Positions 1 to 7,539 are shown, counted from the first letter of the stretch. The stretch: 43,455 nt of DNA from Candidatus Nomurabacteria bacterium UBA5155 (GCA_002413705.1 DHXN01000002.1:1-43455), one strand, 5' to 3'. Program-made: numbers and translations. Notes: generated by a model from the letters alone, not told the origin.

Positions 1-42
1 CATTATATCTTCTGTTTTTAATTTACACGTTTGTTTGAGTAT

Positions 43-71
43 ATTATAGCAGAAATATGTCAAATTGTCAA
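43..71 (-). promoter_or_regulatory. Consensus sigma-70 promoter reading out of the left edge
   Basis: On the minus strand there is a perfect TTGACA (66-71), a 17-base spacer and a perfect TATAAT (43-48), preceded by TG one base upstream (extended -10). Transcription would start near position 36 and run off the left end. A minus-strand ATG lies at the very edge (3-1), so the gene it drives begins there or beyond. It is the best consensus promoter in the window. Confidence 0.75.
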
Positions 72-96
72 TGTAAAAAAGAGTTGTCTAAAACCC

Positions 97-125
97 TTGA
101 AAGGGAAGTGTAAATGCTGTATTAT
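97..125 (+). promoter_or_regulatory. Promoter of the tRNA-Leu/tRNA-Lys unit
   Basis: TTGAAA (97-102), a 17-base spacer and TATTAT (120-125) on the plus strand. The predicted start near 132 lies about 18 bases before the first tRNA. It is divergent from the promoter at 43-71, and the two -35 boxes are about 25 bases apart. Confidence 0.65.
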
Positions 126-137
126 AAAGCCTACGCT

Positions 138-242
138 TGCGTCCAATGTGCTGGGATGGTGGAATTGGTATACACGTTAGTCTTAGGAACTAATGCCGAA
201 AGGCTTGGGAGTTCAAGTCTCCCTCCCAGCACATTGGACGTA
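138..242. repeat. Inverted repeat extending the tRNA-Leu acceptor stem
   Basis: The ten bases before the tRNA (140-149, CGTCCAATGT) are the exact reverse complement of 231-240 (ACATTGGACG, counting the discriminator base). A G-T wobble and a further pair extend this to 138 and 242. With the 7-bp acceptor stem the precursor can form a stem of 17 uninterrupted pairs closing the cloverleaf. This is probably a processing or folding element of the primary transcript. Confidence 0.85.
150..231 (+). tRNA. tRNA-Leu (anticodon TAG)
   Basis: Class II cloverleaf: acceptor stem GCTGGGA pairs with TCCCAGC, the anticodon loop CTTAGGA carries TAG, there is a long variable arm, and the T-loop is TTCAAGT. 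Discriminator base A; no CCA is encoded, so the 3' end must be added by CCA-adding enzyme. It reads CTN leucine codons. The gene is embedded in a longer inverted repeat (138-242) that extends the acceptor stem. It is the first gene of a two-tRNA unit with tRNA-Lys. Confidence 0.95.
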
Positions 243-271
243 CAGTTGAAGTGAATTCGTTGATACTGATT

Positions 272-344
272 GCGCTCATAACTCAGTTGGTAGAGTAGCT
301 CCCTCTTAAGGAGACGGTCGTGGGTTCGAATCCCTCTGAGCGCA
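272..344 (+). tRNA. tRNA-Lys (anticodon CTT)
   Basis: 73-nt cloverleaf with acceptor GCGCTCA/TGAGCGC, anticodon loop CTCTTAA (CTT), T-arm TGGGTTCGAATCCC, discriminator A and no encoded CCA. It reads AAG lysine codons. It lies 40 bases after tRNA-Leu(TAG) and runs directly into the terminator hairpin at 343-395, so the two tRNAs are likely one transcript. Confidence 0.95.
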
Positions 345-395
345 CAAATGAAAAAACACACTATTGAATTTCAAAGGTGTGTTTTTTCATTTGTG
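343..395. terminator. Bidirectional rho-independent terminator
   Basis: A 19-bp perfect inverted repeat (343-361 with 377-395) includes runs of six A on one arm and six T on the other. It can therefore terminate both the plus-strand tRNA-Leu/Lys unit and the minus-strand transcript that ends with tRNA-Leu(TAA). Its left arm overlaps the last two bases of tRNA-Lys. Confidence 0.85.
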
Positions 396-412
396 CCTAA
401 ACTAATTTACTG

Positions 413-495
413 TGCCCGAGGTGGGACTCGAACCCACACCCGCAAATGCGAAAGACATTTTAAGTGTCTCGTGTCTACCATTCCACCACTCGAGC
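413..495 (-). tRNA. tRNA-Leu (anticodon TAA)
   Basis: Class II tRNA on the minus strand: acceptor GCTCGAG/CTCGGGC, anticodon stem AGACA/TGTCT enclosing CTTAAAA (anticodon TAA), long variable arm, T-loop TTCGAGT, discriminator A, no encoded CCA. It reads TTA/TTG leucine codons. It lies 25 bases downstream of tRNA-Cys and just ahead of the shared terminator, so it is probably the end of the infB-rbfA transcript. Confidence 0.95.
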
Positions 496-520
496 TATTT
501 CATTCATACAAATTGTATGG

Positions 521-592
521 AGGCCTGGGCGAGAATTGAACTCGCGTATAGTTCTTTTGCAGAGAACCGCCTTACCACTTGGCCACCAGGCC
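521..592 (-). tRNA. tRNA-Cys (anticodon GCA)
   Basis: Minus-strand cloverleaf with acceptor GGCCTGG/CCAGGCC, anticodon stem GTTCT/AGAAC around CTGCAAA (anticodon GCA), discriminator T and no encoded CCA. It is located 57 bases after the end of rbfA, with no clear terminator between them, suggesting cotranscription with the translation-factor operon. Confidence 0.95.
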
Positions 593-649
593 GCGTCAGA
601 CGCGACTTGCCGAGTCTGAAAATTCAACAGATCGGCTTCCATTATTTTA

Positions 650-979
650 CTATTCTTTCAACAACTCGTCGATATGGCGACGAGCCTTTTCTCCCACATC
701 AATCACCGCATCCAAAAAGGGAATAGTGCGAATGTTCAAACGCTGCTTCACTTCTTCACGAATCTCTTTGCGCTTTCGTTTCAAGAAGTTGATGGCAGAA
801 TCTTCGCCACTTTCTGGCAGTACCGAAATAAACAACATGGCTTTGCGTCCGCGTTCAAACAATTCGACGCGAGTGATAGTGATCAGCGCAGTCTTGTTGC
901 TCTCTCGCTCCACTACGCGCGCGGCGATCTCTTTGATCTGTTCTTCGATTTTGTCATTGCGACTGCTTTGAATGGTCAT
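650..979 (-). CDS. rbfA: 30S ribosome-binding factor A
   Basis: 109 residues, the usual size of RbfA, which binds the 30S subunit late in maturation and helps process the 5' end of 16S rRNA. The N-terminus (NDKIEEQIKEIAARVV) and the central ITITRVELFERGRKAMLFISV strand-helix pattern fit the single KH-like fold of the family, as does the INFLKRKRKEIREEV helix and the strand with IRTIPFLDAVIDVGEK. The gene starts 14 bases after the infB stop, the common infB-rbfA order, and probably shares its transcript. The start has no Shine-Dalgarno sequence. Two minus-strand tRNA genes follow. Function is assigned by family recognition and context. Confidence 0.92.
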   Translation of the reverse strand: MTIQSSRNDKIEEQIKEIAARVVERESNKTALITITRVELFERGRKAMLFISVLPESGEDSAINFLKRKRKEIREEVKQRLNIRTIPFLDAVIDVGEKARRHIDELLKE

Positions 980-993
980 GGTATTGCTGTAAT

Positions 994-2490
994 TTATTTA
1001 CTGGTGAAAACGAATGCTTCAAGAATATCTCCCGGAGCGATATCGTTCTTGCATTCTACCAATATGCCACATTCGCCTTCAGTTACTTCTTTTACTTTTT
1101 GTTTGGCTTGCTGCAGTTCAACAACAGTGCCGATAGTCAGTGCAAAGTCGCGACGAACCACCGATACTTTTGCGCCGTCAGTGATGCTGCCTGAGTCTAT
1201 GCGACAACCAAGCACTTGACGGTCTTTTGTTTTTGAGAATGTTTTTAACACTTTGGCAGTACCGATGACTTCGCGAGTTTCCACGCGAGGGCGACGAACT
1301 TCAAGTTCTGTTTCAAGCCACTCGGTCAACTTATAAATAATATCGAATGTTTGAATAGTGGCGCCAACTTTTTCTTGCATGTCGCGAGCGCGGTTATCCA
1401 TGTCCACATTGAAACCAAGAATAATAGTATTCTTGTCGCCCTGCGCTTGTTTGATATCAGTCTCACCAATCGCACCAATACCTTTGGTGACGATTTTGAT
1501 ATGAAGTCCTTCAATGTTCATTTTCATTATTTCTTTTTCAACTGCTTCAACGGTACCATAGACGTCAGCTTTGATGATGATTGGCACAACCTTTTCACCG
1601 TCTTCAGGGCGAGCTTCTTTGCTGTAGTCTGAAGTCGCGCGTTCCTCGATGTATTTTTCTGCATCACGCTTCTTGTCAAACACTGTCACCGGTACGCCAA
1701 CTTCCGGCATCGTGTCAAAACCGACCAGTTGCACCGGTGTGCCCGGGTCTGCATCGGGAATAGTTTGTCCTAAGAAATTTTCCATGATGCGAGTGGTGGT
1801 GATGGCAGTGCCGGCCACAACAAACTGACCTTTCTTCAATGTACCGTTTTTCACCACCAGTGTTGCAGTGATGCCACGCTTGGGATCAAGACGAGATTCG
1901 ATGATGATACCCTCGGCATGCGCACTAGGATCAGCCTGCAAATCTTCAACGTCAGCTACCAGCAAAATAGTATCCAAAAGATCCGTAATGCCCGTGCCTT
2001 CTTTGGCAGAAATTGGCACCCAAGAAATATCTCCGCCATAGCCTTCCACCAATACTTCTTGTTCAGCCAGCATTTGTTTTGCCTTATCAATATTTGCGCC
2101 AGGACGATCGATTTTGTTGATGGCGACAATGAAAGGAATCTTGGCTGCGCGGATAGTGTTAAGTGCTTCGATAGTCTGAGCTTTCACACCGTCTTCGGCG
2201 GACACGACCAGAATTGCAATATCAGCAGCCACAGCACCGCGTTCTCGCATGCCGGTGAAAGCAGCATGACCTGGTGTATCAAGAAATGTGATGCGACGCT
2301 GTTGAATTCCATTGGCACCTTGATGGGGAATTGAAATCTCATAGGCACTGAGGTGCTGCGTAATGCCGCCCGCTTCGGTAGCAGTTACATTTGATTTGCG
2401 AATATAATCGAGCAATGTGGACTTGCCGTGGTCGATATGACCCATGACAGCGACGATTGGTGGACGAGTGGTTGTGATTTTTGTATTCAT
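994..2490 (-). CDS. infB: Translation initiation factor IF-2 (short form)
   Basis: 498 residues; the GTPase that places initiator tRNA on the 30S subunit and promotes subunit joining. The G domain starts almost at the N-terminus: GHIDHGKS (17-24, P-loop), the switch I region with GGITQHL (41-47), DTPGH (71-75) and NKID (125-128). Domain II, domain III and the C-terminal tRNA-binding domain (about 195-490) follow. The long basic N-terminal region and the IF2_N domains seen in E. coli (890 residues) are absent, a reduction common in small-genome lineages. The P-loop ends in Ser rather than the usual Thr. Its ATG overlaps the stop of the DUF4446 gene (ATGA), indicating translational coupling. 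Confidence 0.95.
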   Translation of the reverse strand: MNTKITTTRPPIVAVMGHIDHGKSTLLDYIRKSNVTATEAGGITQHLSAYEISIPHQGANGIQQRRITFLDTPGHAAFTGMRERGAVAADIAILVVSAEDGVKAQTIEALNTIRAAKIPFIVAINKIDRPGANIDKAKQMLAEQEVLVEGYGGDISWVPISAKEGTGITDLLDTILLVADVEDLQADPSAHAEGIIIESRLDPKRGITATLVVKNGTLKKGQFVVAGTAITTTRIMENFLGQTIPDADPGTPVQLVGFDTMPEVGVPVTVFDKKRDAEKYIEERATSDYSKEARPEDGEKVVPIIIKADVYGTVEAVEKEIMKMNIEGLHIKIVTKGIGAIGETDIKQAQGDKNTIILGFNVDMDNRARDMQEKVGATIQTFDIIYKLTEWLETELEVRRPRVETREVIGTAKVLKTFSKTKDRQVLGCRIDSGSITDGAKVSVVRRDFALTIGTVVELQQAKQKVKEVTEGECGILVECKNDIAPGDILEAFVFTSK

Positions 2491-2963
2491 AATTGCAGTG
2501 GTTGTTTAGCTTCGTTCAGCGCATCTTGTTCTTCGGTAGTCAGTGTTGTGTCGGGAGTGCCACTAGAAACTTTTTTAGCGTAGACACCAACGTGATTGCG
2601 ATTGGTGATGACAGAGAGCACATAGCCGTCACCGTGTTCATCGAGCAGTCCGCTGGCGAAACTTTGTTCACCGCCGGCATTGTCATATGCATTGTAGCGA
2701 ACAAGTGAGTATCCGCGAATGCTGCGCTTGACGCGAGCGTCGATGTATTCGAGTCCTTGTTTGTGGGCTTGCAGTGTTTGCTCTATGCCGGCCACTTTGT
2801 CAGTCAGATCAGACAGAGTGTTTTCCAGGTTGGCGCCGTCTTTGCCGTTCATAAATATGCGAAGCTTCTTTTGCAGTTGCACCAGCAAAAAAATCAGTAC
2901 AGCAACAGCGATTGCAAGTACAATTACAATGCCGATTATAATCGGTGCTATACTTTGTCCCAT
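2487..2963 (-). CDS. DUF4446 family membrane-anchored protein
   Basis: 158 residues. An N-terminal transmembrane helix (about 7-29, PIIIGIVIVLAIAVAVLIFL) is followed by a predicted coiled coil (about 40-75). The C-terminal core contains the family hallmarks VRYNAYDNAGGEQSF and LLDEHGDGYVLS, then a strand-rich end. No biochemical role is established for the family, which often lies near parB or translation genes. It is the first gene of the minus-strand operon and overlaps infB by four bases. A TATAAT box ends eight bases before the ATG, so the mRNA should be leaderless or nearly so. The divergent cysteine desulfurase starts only 22 bases away. Confidence 0.8.
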   Translation of the reverse strand: MGQSIAPIIIGIVIVLAIAVAVLIFLLVQLQKKLRIFMNGKDGANLENTLSDLTDKVAGIEQTLQAHKQGLEYIDARVKRSIRGYSLVRYNAYDNAGGEQSFASGLLDEHGDGYVLSVITNRNHVGVYAKKVSSGTPDTTLTTEEQDALNEAKQPLQL

Positions 2964-2970
2964 AGGCAGG

Positions 2971-2979
2971 TATTATACT
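2971..2979. promoter_or_regulatory. Overlapping divergent -10 boxes
   Basis: The 9-bp run TATTATACT contains a plus-strand TATACT (2974-2979), six bases before the ATG of the cysteine desulfurase, and on the minus strand TATAAT (2976-2971), eight bases before the ATG of the DUF4446 gene. Only 22 bases separate the two start codons, so the two promoters cannot easily be occupied at once. Confidence 0.65.
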
Positions 2980-2985
2980 ATTTTT

Positions 2986-4206
2986 ATGGATTTTTTCAAG
3001 TCTTTTTCAAAAGCCGCCCCTTTGGGCAAAGTTGATCGAATATATCTCGACTACGCTTCAAGCACACCTTTGGATCGCGACATGCTCGCGTCTTTTCCTG
3101 TTATTGACGACGGTGTGCTGCAAGCCAACCCCAGCGCGCTTCATAAAGAGGGACAACAAGCTAAAAAAGTGCTCTCCGATGCTCGCGCATTGGTGGCTCA
3201 GACACTGTTTGCTCACAGTGACGAAATTATTTTTACCTCCAATGCCACCGAGTCAGACAATCTGGCGCTGCATGGTGTCGTCAATGTATGGATACAAGAA
3301 ATAGAAAAAAATGGCGGTGATAAAAAAAATATTGCGCTAATGACCACTGACAGTGAACATTCAGCAGTGCTGGAACAAATCAGTGCACTGGCGCGAGATA
3401 TTCAAACTATCATATTGCCGACAGAAAACGGATTACTCGATCCAAAAAGTATTGTTGTGCCGGAAGACGCGCACATGATGCTGGTGTCGGTGATGTATGT
3501 GAACAATGAAATTGGTGTAGTGCAACCGATATATGACATTGCCAAGCGTGTCAGATTTTTGCGAAAGCATCACCCGGAAGTTACGATCGTATTTCATATT
3601 GATGCCACACAAGCGCCGCTACACTTTTCTTTGAATGTGCAAAAGCTCGGTGTCGATATGATGACACTGGGTGCCACGAAGCTGTACTGTCCAAAAGGAG
3701 TAGGGATGTTGTATGTAAAACGCGACACTTCAATTGCGCCGATATTGTACGGCGGAGGACAAGAATTTGGATTGCGTCCCGGCACAGAACCCATACAGCT
3801 CATTCATGACTTCGCACATGCGCTTTCATTTGCGCAAAAAAATGTTGATGAATACACTGAAAAGATTTTGTCACTACAGAAAGAAACAGAAACACTAGTG
3901 AAGAAAATGATCCCTCATGCAGTGATCACCGCGGAAACATTTGCACGGACACCTCATATTTCTCACATCGCAATCAAAGATTTTGATAGTGAACTTTTAG
4001 TACTTGAGCTTGATGCTCGCGGTATCGCTATCTCTGCCAAGAGTGCTTGCAAAAATGAAGAAGTGAATGAATCTGACATCGTCGAACGTATATATGGTCA
4101 GGGATGGGGAGCGGTCCGCATTTCATACGGACGAATGACCACATCCGCACATATTACCAAAACTGTAGAAGTACTTTCTAATATCCTAAAAAAATATAAC
4201 AAATAG
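2986..4206 (+). CDS. Cysteine desulfurase (NifS/IscS-like, PLP-dependent)
   Basis: 406 residues; class V aminotransferase fold that removes sulfur from cysteine for Fe-S clusters and tRNA thiolation. The visible signature residues are the N-terminal IYLDYASSTPLD, NATESDN for PLP phosphate binding, the MYVNNEIGVVQP segment, the PLP lysine in GATKLYCPKG, GGGQEFGLRPGTEP, and the catalytic cysteine in SAKSACKNEE. The reading frame stays open upstream, but the ATG at 2986 is preferred because TATACT ends six bases before it and the conserved domain begins about 18 residues later. No IscU or IscA scaffold gene is adjacent, so whether it serves clusters or tRNA thiolation is open. The gene is monocistronic and divergent from the DUF4446-infB operon. 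Confidence 0.92.
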   Translation: MDFFKSFSKAAPLGKVDRIYLDYASSTPLDRDMLASFPVIDDGVLQANPSALHKEGQQAKKVLSDARALVAQTLFAHSDEIIFTSNATESDNLALHGVVNVWIQEIEKNGGDKKNIALMTTDSEHSAVLEQISALARDIQTIILPTENGLLDPKSIVVPEDAHMMLVSVMYVNNEIGVVQPIYDIAKRVRFLRKHHPEVTIVFHIDATQAPLHFSLNVQKLGVDMMTLGATKLYCPKGVGMLYVKRDTSIAPILYGGGQEFGLRPGTEPIQLIHDFAHALSFAQKNVDEYTEKILSLQKETETLVKKMIPHAVITAETFARTPHISHIAIKDFDSELLVLELDARGIAISAKSACKNEEVNESDIVERIYGQGWGAVRISYGRMTTSAHITKTVEVLSNILKKYNK

Positions 4207-4208
4207 CA

Positions 4209-4342
4209 CAGCCGGAGAAATGACGAGGAAAAAAGTTCCCTGCGTCGTACGCATATTTTTCTGCTGAAAAATTGCTGCTCTCGGACCAGTCGTCCTGCGA
4301 GAGACGACTTGCGAACTTTTTTCCTCGTCATTTCTCCGGCTG
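4209..4342. repeat. 134-bp element with 30-bp perfect terminal inverted repeats
   Basis: Positions 4209-4238 are the exact reverse complement of 4313-4342 (arms begin CAGCCGGAGAAATGACGAGG). Inside are smaller hairpins, GCGT-CGT-ACGC near 4242-4252 and AGTCGTC/GACGACT near 4288-4308, so an RNA or extruded DNA could fold as a branched cruciform. Each arm contains a run of A or T that could serve as a U-tract. No target-site duplication is evident at the borders. It may be a MITE-like element, a structured RNA, or an unusually long terminator for the cysteine desulfurase gene. It contains no plausible coding sequence. Confidence 0.8.
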
Positions 4343-4455
4343 CTTCTACTCTATTCATTTATTAGAATAATGTGTTAATATACAAATATCAGATACTCAG
4401 TATTTCCATACGACTGAACACCGAAATGTCCTTTTATCTTTAATTTACATTTATC

Positions 4456-7155
4456 ATGCCACCACTAACTCAATTCACCACCAAAGCGAAGGAAGCAATA
4501 AAGCGGGCGCATGAGCTAGCAATTGAACGAGGTCAAAATAACGTCAGCACAATGCATTTGTTGGCGTCTTTGCTCGTGCAAGAAGATTCAAACGTCATCA
4601 CATTGCTTGATCGCATGGAAGTCGACACAATGTTATTGACTGATGCAGTACTCGAAGGTATCGAAGCTGCCGACGGACAGACCACGGTCGCGCCATCGTA
4701 TCAAATGTTTTTGACCGGAGATCTGGCGCAAGCGATCGAACACTCATTGAAAGTTGCCGGAGAAATGAAGGATAACTTTGTTTCAACCGAGCACCTCTTT
4801 ATTGCCCTTCTTGATATTAAAAACCAAGCATCAGAATTGCTTGATCAATTTAAAATTGATCGCGTTGCGCTCGTGCATGCAGTGGAGGATTTTCGCACCA
4901 ACAAAGGCGGAGAGGCTGCTTCAAGCAAAAAGATGCGCATGATTACCAAATACACGCGCAATCTGACAACTATGGCTCGGGAAGATAAACTTGACCCGGT
5001 CATTGGTCGTGACAAAGAAATCATGCGCATTATGCAGATTCTTTCTCGCCGCACCAAAAATAACCCGCTCCTTATTGGTGAAGCCGGTGTTGGTAAAACC
5101 GCTGTCGTCGAAGGACTGGCCAATCGCATTGCCAAAGGTGACGTGCCGGAATCATTGAAAGACAAAGAAATTGTATCGCTTGATATTGGATCATTGCTTG
5201 CCGGTACAAAATATCGCGGCGAGTTTGAAGAAAGACTAAAAAATATTTTGAAAGAAGTCGAGCGTATGGAGGGTAAAGTGATTTTGTTCATCGATGAAAT
5301 TCATAATATTGTCGGTGCAGGCGCAGTCGATGGTCAGGGCGATATGGCACAGTTATTGAAGCCGGCGTTGGCTCGCGGAGAAATTCGCGCTGTTGGTGCG
5401 ACTACTATCAAGGAATATCAAAAACATATTGAAAAAGATCCTGCTCTGGCGCGACGCTTTCAGCCGGTATTTGTGGAAGAACCCAATCAAGAAGATACTA
5501 TTGCCATCTTGCGCGGCCTGAAAGAAAAGTACGAGCTCTATCATGGTGTGCATATCACTGATGACGCGATCGTGTCAGCCGTACAGCTGTCCATCAGGTA
5601 TATCACCAATCGCAATTTGCCTGACAAAGCAGTGGATCTGCTTGATGAAGCCTGTTCAGCGCTTCGCATGGCATTGGAAAACAAGCCAGCGTTGCTTGAA
5701 GAATCACATCGCAAGATCATGCGTTTAGAAATCGAGCGTGAAGCATTGCGCAAGGATATTCAAAAAGACACTACCGGAAAGGATGAAATGAAGATTGCAA
5801 AAAGTCGCATCAAAGATATCGAAGCAGAAATTGCCAATGTGTCAGAACGCACCAAGGAGCTTGAGATGAAGTGGAAGAATGAGAAGGCTCTATTGCAAGA
5901 AATTAGCAAGATCAAAAAAGATTTGGAAACACTTCGATTTGAAGCAGAGGGTGCGGAAGGTCGCGCGGATCTCGGTCGTGCGGCAGAGCTTCGCTATGGA
6001 CACATCCCAATGTTGCAAAAAGAATTGGAAGCGAAAATGATGCGTTTGAAAAAGTTGCAGAAGTCTCGTCGTGTGCTTCGTGAAGATATCACCAGTGAAG
6101 ACATTGCCGAAGTTGTCTCACGATGGACCGGTGTGCCGCTGATGAAAATGCTCGAAGAAGAACGCGAGAAGTTGATGCATATGGAAGACGTATTGCACCA
6201 GCGCGTGATCGGACAGCATGAGGCCATTGAAAAGATTGCTCATGTTGTGCGACGCAATCGTGCCGGTATTGGTGATCCAAATCGTCCAATCGGTTCGTTC
6301 TTATTCCTTGGTCCAACTGGAGTGGGGAAGACCGAGCTGACAAAAGCATTGGCGGAGTTTATGTTCAACGATGACAAGGCATTGATTCGTGTCGATATGA
6401 GTGAGTACATGGAGCGTCACAGTGTGTCGAAATTGATTGGCTCACCACCAGGATATGTTGGTCATGATGAAAGTGGTCAGCTTACTGAAGCTGTTCGTCA
6501 CCGACCATACTCCGTCATTCTTTTTGATGAAATTGAAAAAGCTCATCCAGAGGTGTTTAATGTCTTGTTGCAAGTGCTCGACGATGGACGACTGACTGAT
6601 TCAAAAGGTCGCGTGGTGAACTTCAAGAACAGCATCATTGTCATGACTTCCAATATTGGTTCTGAATATATTCAGAAAATGGAAAGTATCGGTTTCCATA
6701 ACAACACGGAAGAGCGAGAGTATACACAGACCAAAGAAAAAGTGGAGGGTGCGCTGAAAGATCATTTCCGACCGGAATTCTTGAACCGCATTGACGAAAT
6801 CATAGTATTTGATATTCTTAGCCCTGAGGCCATAAAGCAGATCGTCGGTTTGCGCACTACGGCAGTCCTGGCCCGTTTATCGGAAAAAGGCATTGTGGTA
6901 CACGTGACCGAAGAGACACTTTCATACTTGGCCAGAGTCGGGTATAATCCTCATTACGGCGCTCGTCCCCTTAATAGGTTGATTCAGACTAAAATCCTGA
7001 ATCCGATCGCCGAACGTATCATCGCTCGTACAATAAACGAAGGTGATACGGTCAACGTTTCGATGAATGGTGAAGACATTGTCATTATCGTTCAATCATT
7101 AAAAAAGAAACGACTTAGTTCTTTGCATCGTACTACTGAAGTTCAGACTTCTTAG
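4456..7155 (+). CDS. clpB: ATP-dependent disaggregase ClpB (Clp/Hsp100, class I)
   Basis: 899 residues, slightly longer than E. coli ClpB (857). Order of domains: Clp N-domain repeats (about 1-145), first AAA+ module with Walker A GEAGVGKT (208-215) and Walker B VILFIDEIHN, a long coiled-coil middle region (about 395-530), second AAA+ module with GPTGVGKT (619-626), VILFDEIEKAHPE and GSPPGYVGH, and the C-terminal D2-small domain. The middle region is as long as the ClpB M-domain, which favours ClpB over ClpC. It would resolve aggregates with DnaK. I see no CIRCE or HAIR operator upstream and no clear -10 box in leaderless position. A 25-base hairpin and tRNA-Tyr follow. Confidence 0.9.
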   Translation: MPPLTQFTTKAKEAIKRAHELAIERGQNNVSTMHLLASLLVQEDSNVITLLDRMEVDTMLLTDAVLEGIEAADGQTTVAPSYQMFLTGDLAQAIEHSLKVAGEMKDNFVSTEHLFIALLDIKNQASELLDQFKIDRVALVHAVEDFRTNKGGEAASSKKMRMITKYTRNLTTMAREDKLDPVIGRDKEIMRIMQILSRRTKNNPLLIGEAGVGKTAVVEGLANRIAKGDVPESLKDKEIVSLDIGSLLAGTKYRGEFEERLKNILKEVERMEGKVILFIDEIHNIVGAGAVDGQGDMAQLLKPALARGEIRAVGATTIKEYQKHIEKDPALARRFQPVFVEEPNQEDTIAILRGLKEKYELYHGVHITDDAIVSAVQLSIRYITNRNLPDKAVDLLDEACSALRMALENKPALLEESHRKIMRLEIEREALRKDIQKDTTGKDEMKIAKSRIKDIEAEIANVSERTKELEMKWKNEKALLQEISKIKKDLETLRFEAEGAEGRADLGRAAELRYGHIPMLQKELEAKMMRLKKLQKSRRVLREDITSEDIAEVVSRWTGVPLMKMLEEEREKLMHMEDVLHQRVIGQHEAIEKIAHVVRRNRAGIGDPNRPIGSFLFLGPTGVGKTELTKALAEFMFNDDKALIRVDMSEYMERHSVSKLIGSPPGYVGHDESGQLTEAVRHRPYSVILFDEIEKAHPEVFNVLLQVLDDGRLTDSKGRVVNFKNSIIVMTSNIGSEYIQKMESIGFHNNTEEREYTQTKEKVEGALKDHFRPEFLNRIDEIIVFDILSPEAIKQIVGLRTTAVLARLSEKGIVVHVTEETLSYLARVGYNPHYGARPLNRLIQTKILNPIAERIIARTINEGDTVNVSMNGEDIVIIVQSLKKKRLSSLHRTTEVQTS

Positions 7156-7164
7156 TATGAATAA

Positions 7165-7189
7165 GGCGTGATCCCGTAGGGATCACGCC
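7165..7189 (+). terminator. Stable hairpin after clpB
   Basis: An 11-bp perfect stem (GGCGTGATCCC/GGGATCACGCC) closes a GTA loop ten bases after the clpB stop. No T-run follows on the plus strand, so it may be an mRNA 3'-end stabiliser or a processing hairpin between clpB and tRNA-Tyr rather than a standard intrinsic terminator. Confidence 0.6.
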
Positions 7190-7217
7190 ACCCCCGCGAG
7201 CTTCATTGCCGCGGTAT

Positions 7218-7300
7218 GCGTCGGTGGTAGAGCGGTCAATTACAACAGACTGTAAATCTGTCGCCTTCGGGCTACGAAGGTTCAAATCCTTCCCGGCGCA
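7218..7300 (+). tRNA. tRNA-Tyr (anticodon GTA)
   Basis: Class II cloverleaf with acceptor GCGTCGG/CCGGCGC, anticodon stem ACAGA/TCTGT enclosing CTGTAAA (GTA), long variable arm, T-loop TTCAAAT, discriminator A and no encoded CCA. It sits 62 bases after clpB and is followed by a strong terminator at 7315-7350. Confidence 0.95.
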
Positions 7301-7314
7301 CAATTGAATATTTC

Positions 7315-7350
7315 ACCAAAAATCTCCTTATTACTAAGGAGATTTTTGGT
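7315..7350. terminator. Bidirectional terminator after tRNA-Tyr
   Basis: A 16-bp perfect stem (7315-7330 with 7335-7350), four-base loop, with A5 on the left and T5 on the right arm. It ends the clpB/tRNA-Tyr transcript and could also end the minus-strand small-protein unit (7402-7897). Confidence 0.85.
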
Positions 7351-7401
7351 TCTAACTTTTACTCCGAACACTGGAGAATGTTCGAATATGTTTCAATTAG
7401 G

Positions 7402-7539
7402 TTAGAGGTGAACAATCAAAAGAATTCCGATTACAATAGCCGCAACAGCACAAATCTGCTGAGAGTATTTGAATGGATAAAAGTGGCTAACACCGAACAC
7501 AAGAAAGAAGACAACCTCGGAAAGTGTAAGTAGAGACAT
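7402..7539 (-). CDS. Small two-helix membrane protein, 45 residues
   Basis: An open frame of 45 codons on the minus strand starting MSLLTLSEVVFFLVFG and ending in GILLIVHL. Two hydrophobic stretches (about 3-16 and 28-44) flank a short FYPFKYSQQ turn. It belongs to no family I recognise. It is the last of three consecutive tiny minus-strand membrane-protein ORFs, one base beyond the end of its upstream neighbour, ahead of a terminator. Support is from context and hydrophobic pattern only, so it could be non-coding. Confidence 0.45.
   Translation of the reverse strand: MSLLTLSEVVFFLVFGVSHFYPFKYSQQICAVAAIVIGILLIVHL

Noticed and set aside
412..971. Plus-strand open frames over 412-971
   Set aside because: They lie over minus-strand tRNA-Leu and tRNA-Cys and over rbfA in antisense.
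2719..2985. Upstream extension of the cysteine desulfurase frame
   Set aside because: It runs antisense through the DUF4446 gene; the conserved domain starts after the ATG at 2986, which has a -10 box in leaderless position.
4098..4358. Minus-strand open frame of 86 codons over the inverted repeat
   Set aside because: It is composed of the inverted-repeat element and the antisense end of the cysteine desulfurase gene; its sequence mirrors the repeat and shows no domain.
4343..4455. CIRCE (HrcA) or HAIR operator before clpB
   Set aside because: Neither the TTAGCACTC-N9-GAGTGCTAA pattern nor a HspR-type repeat is present.
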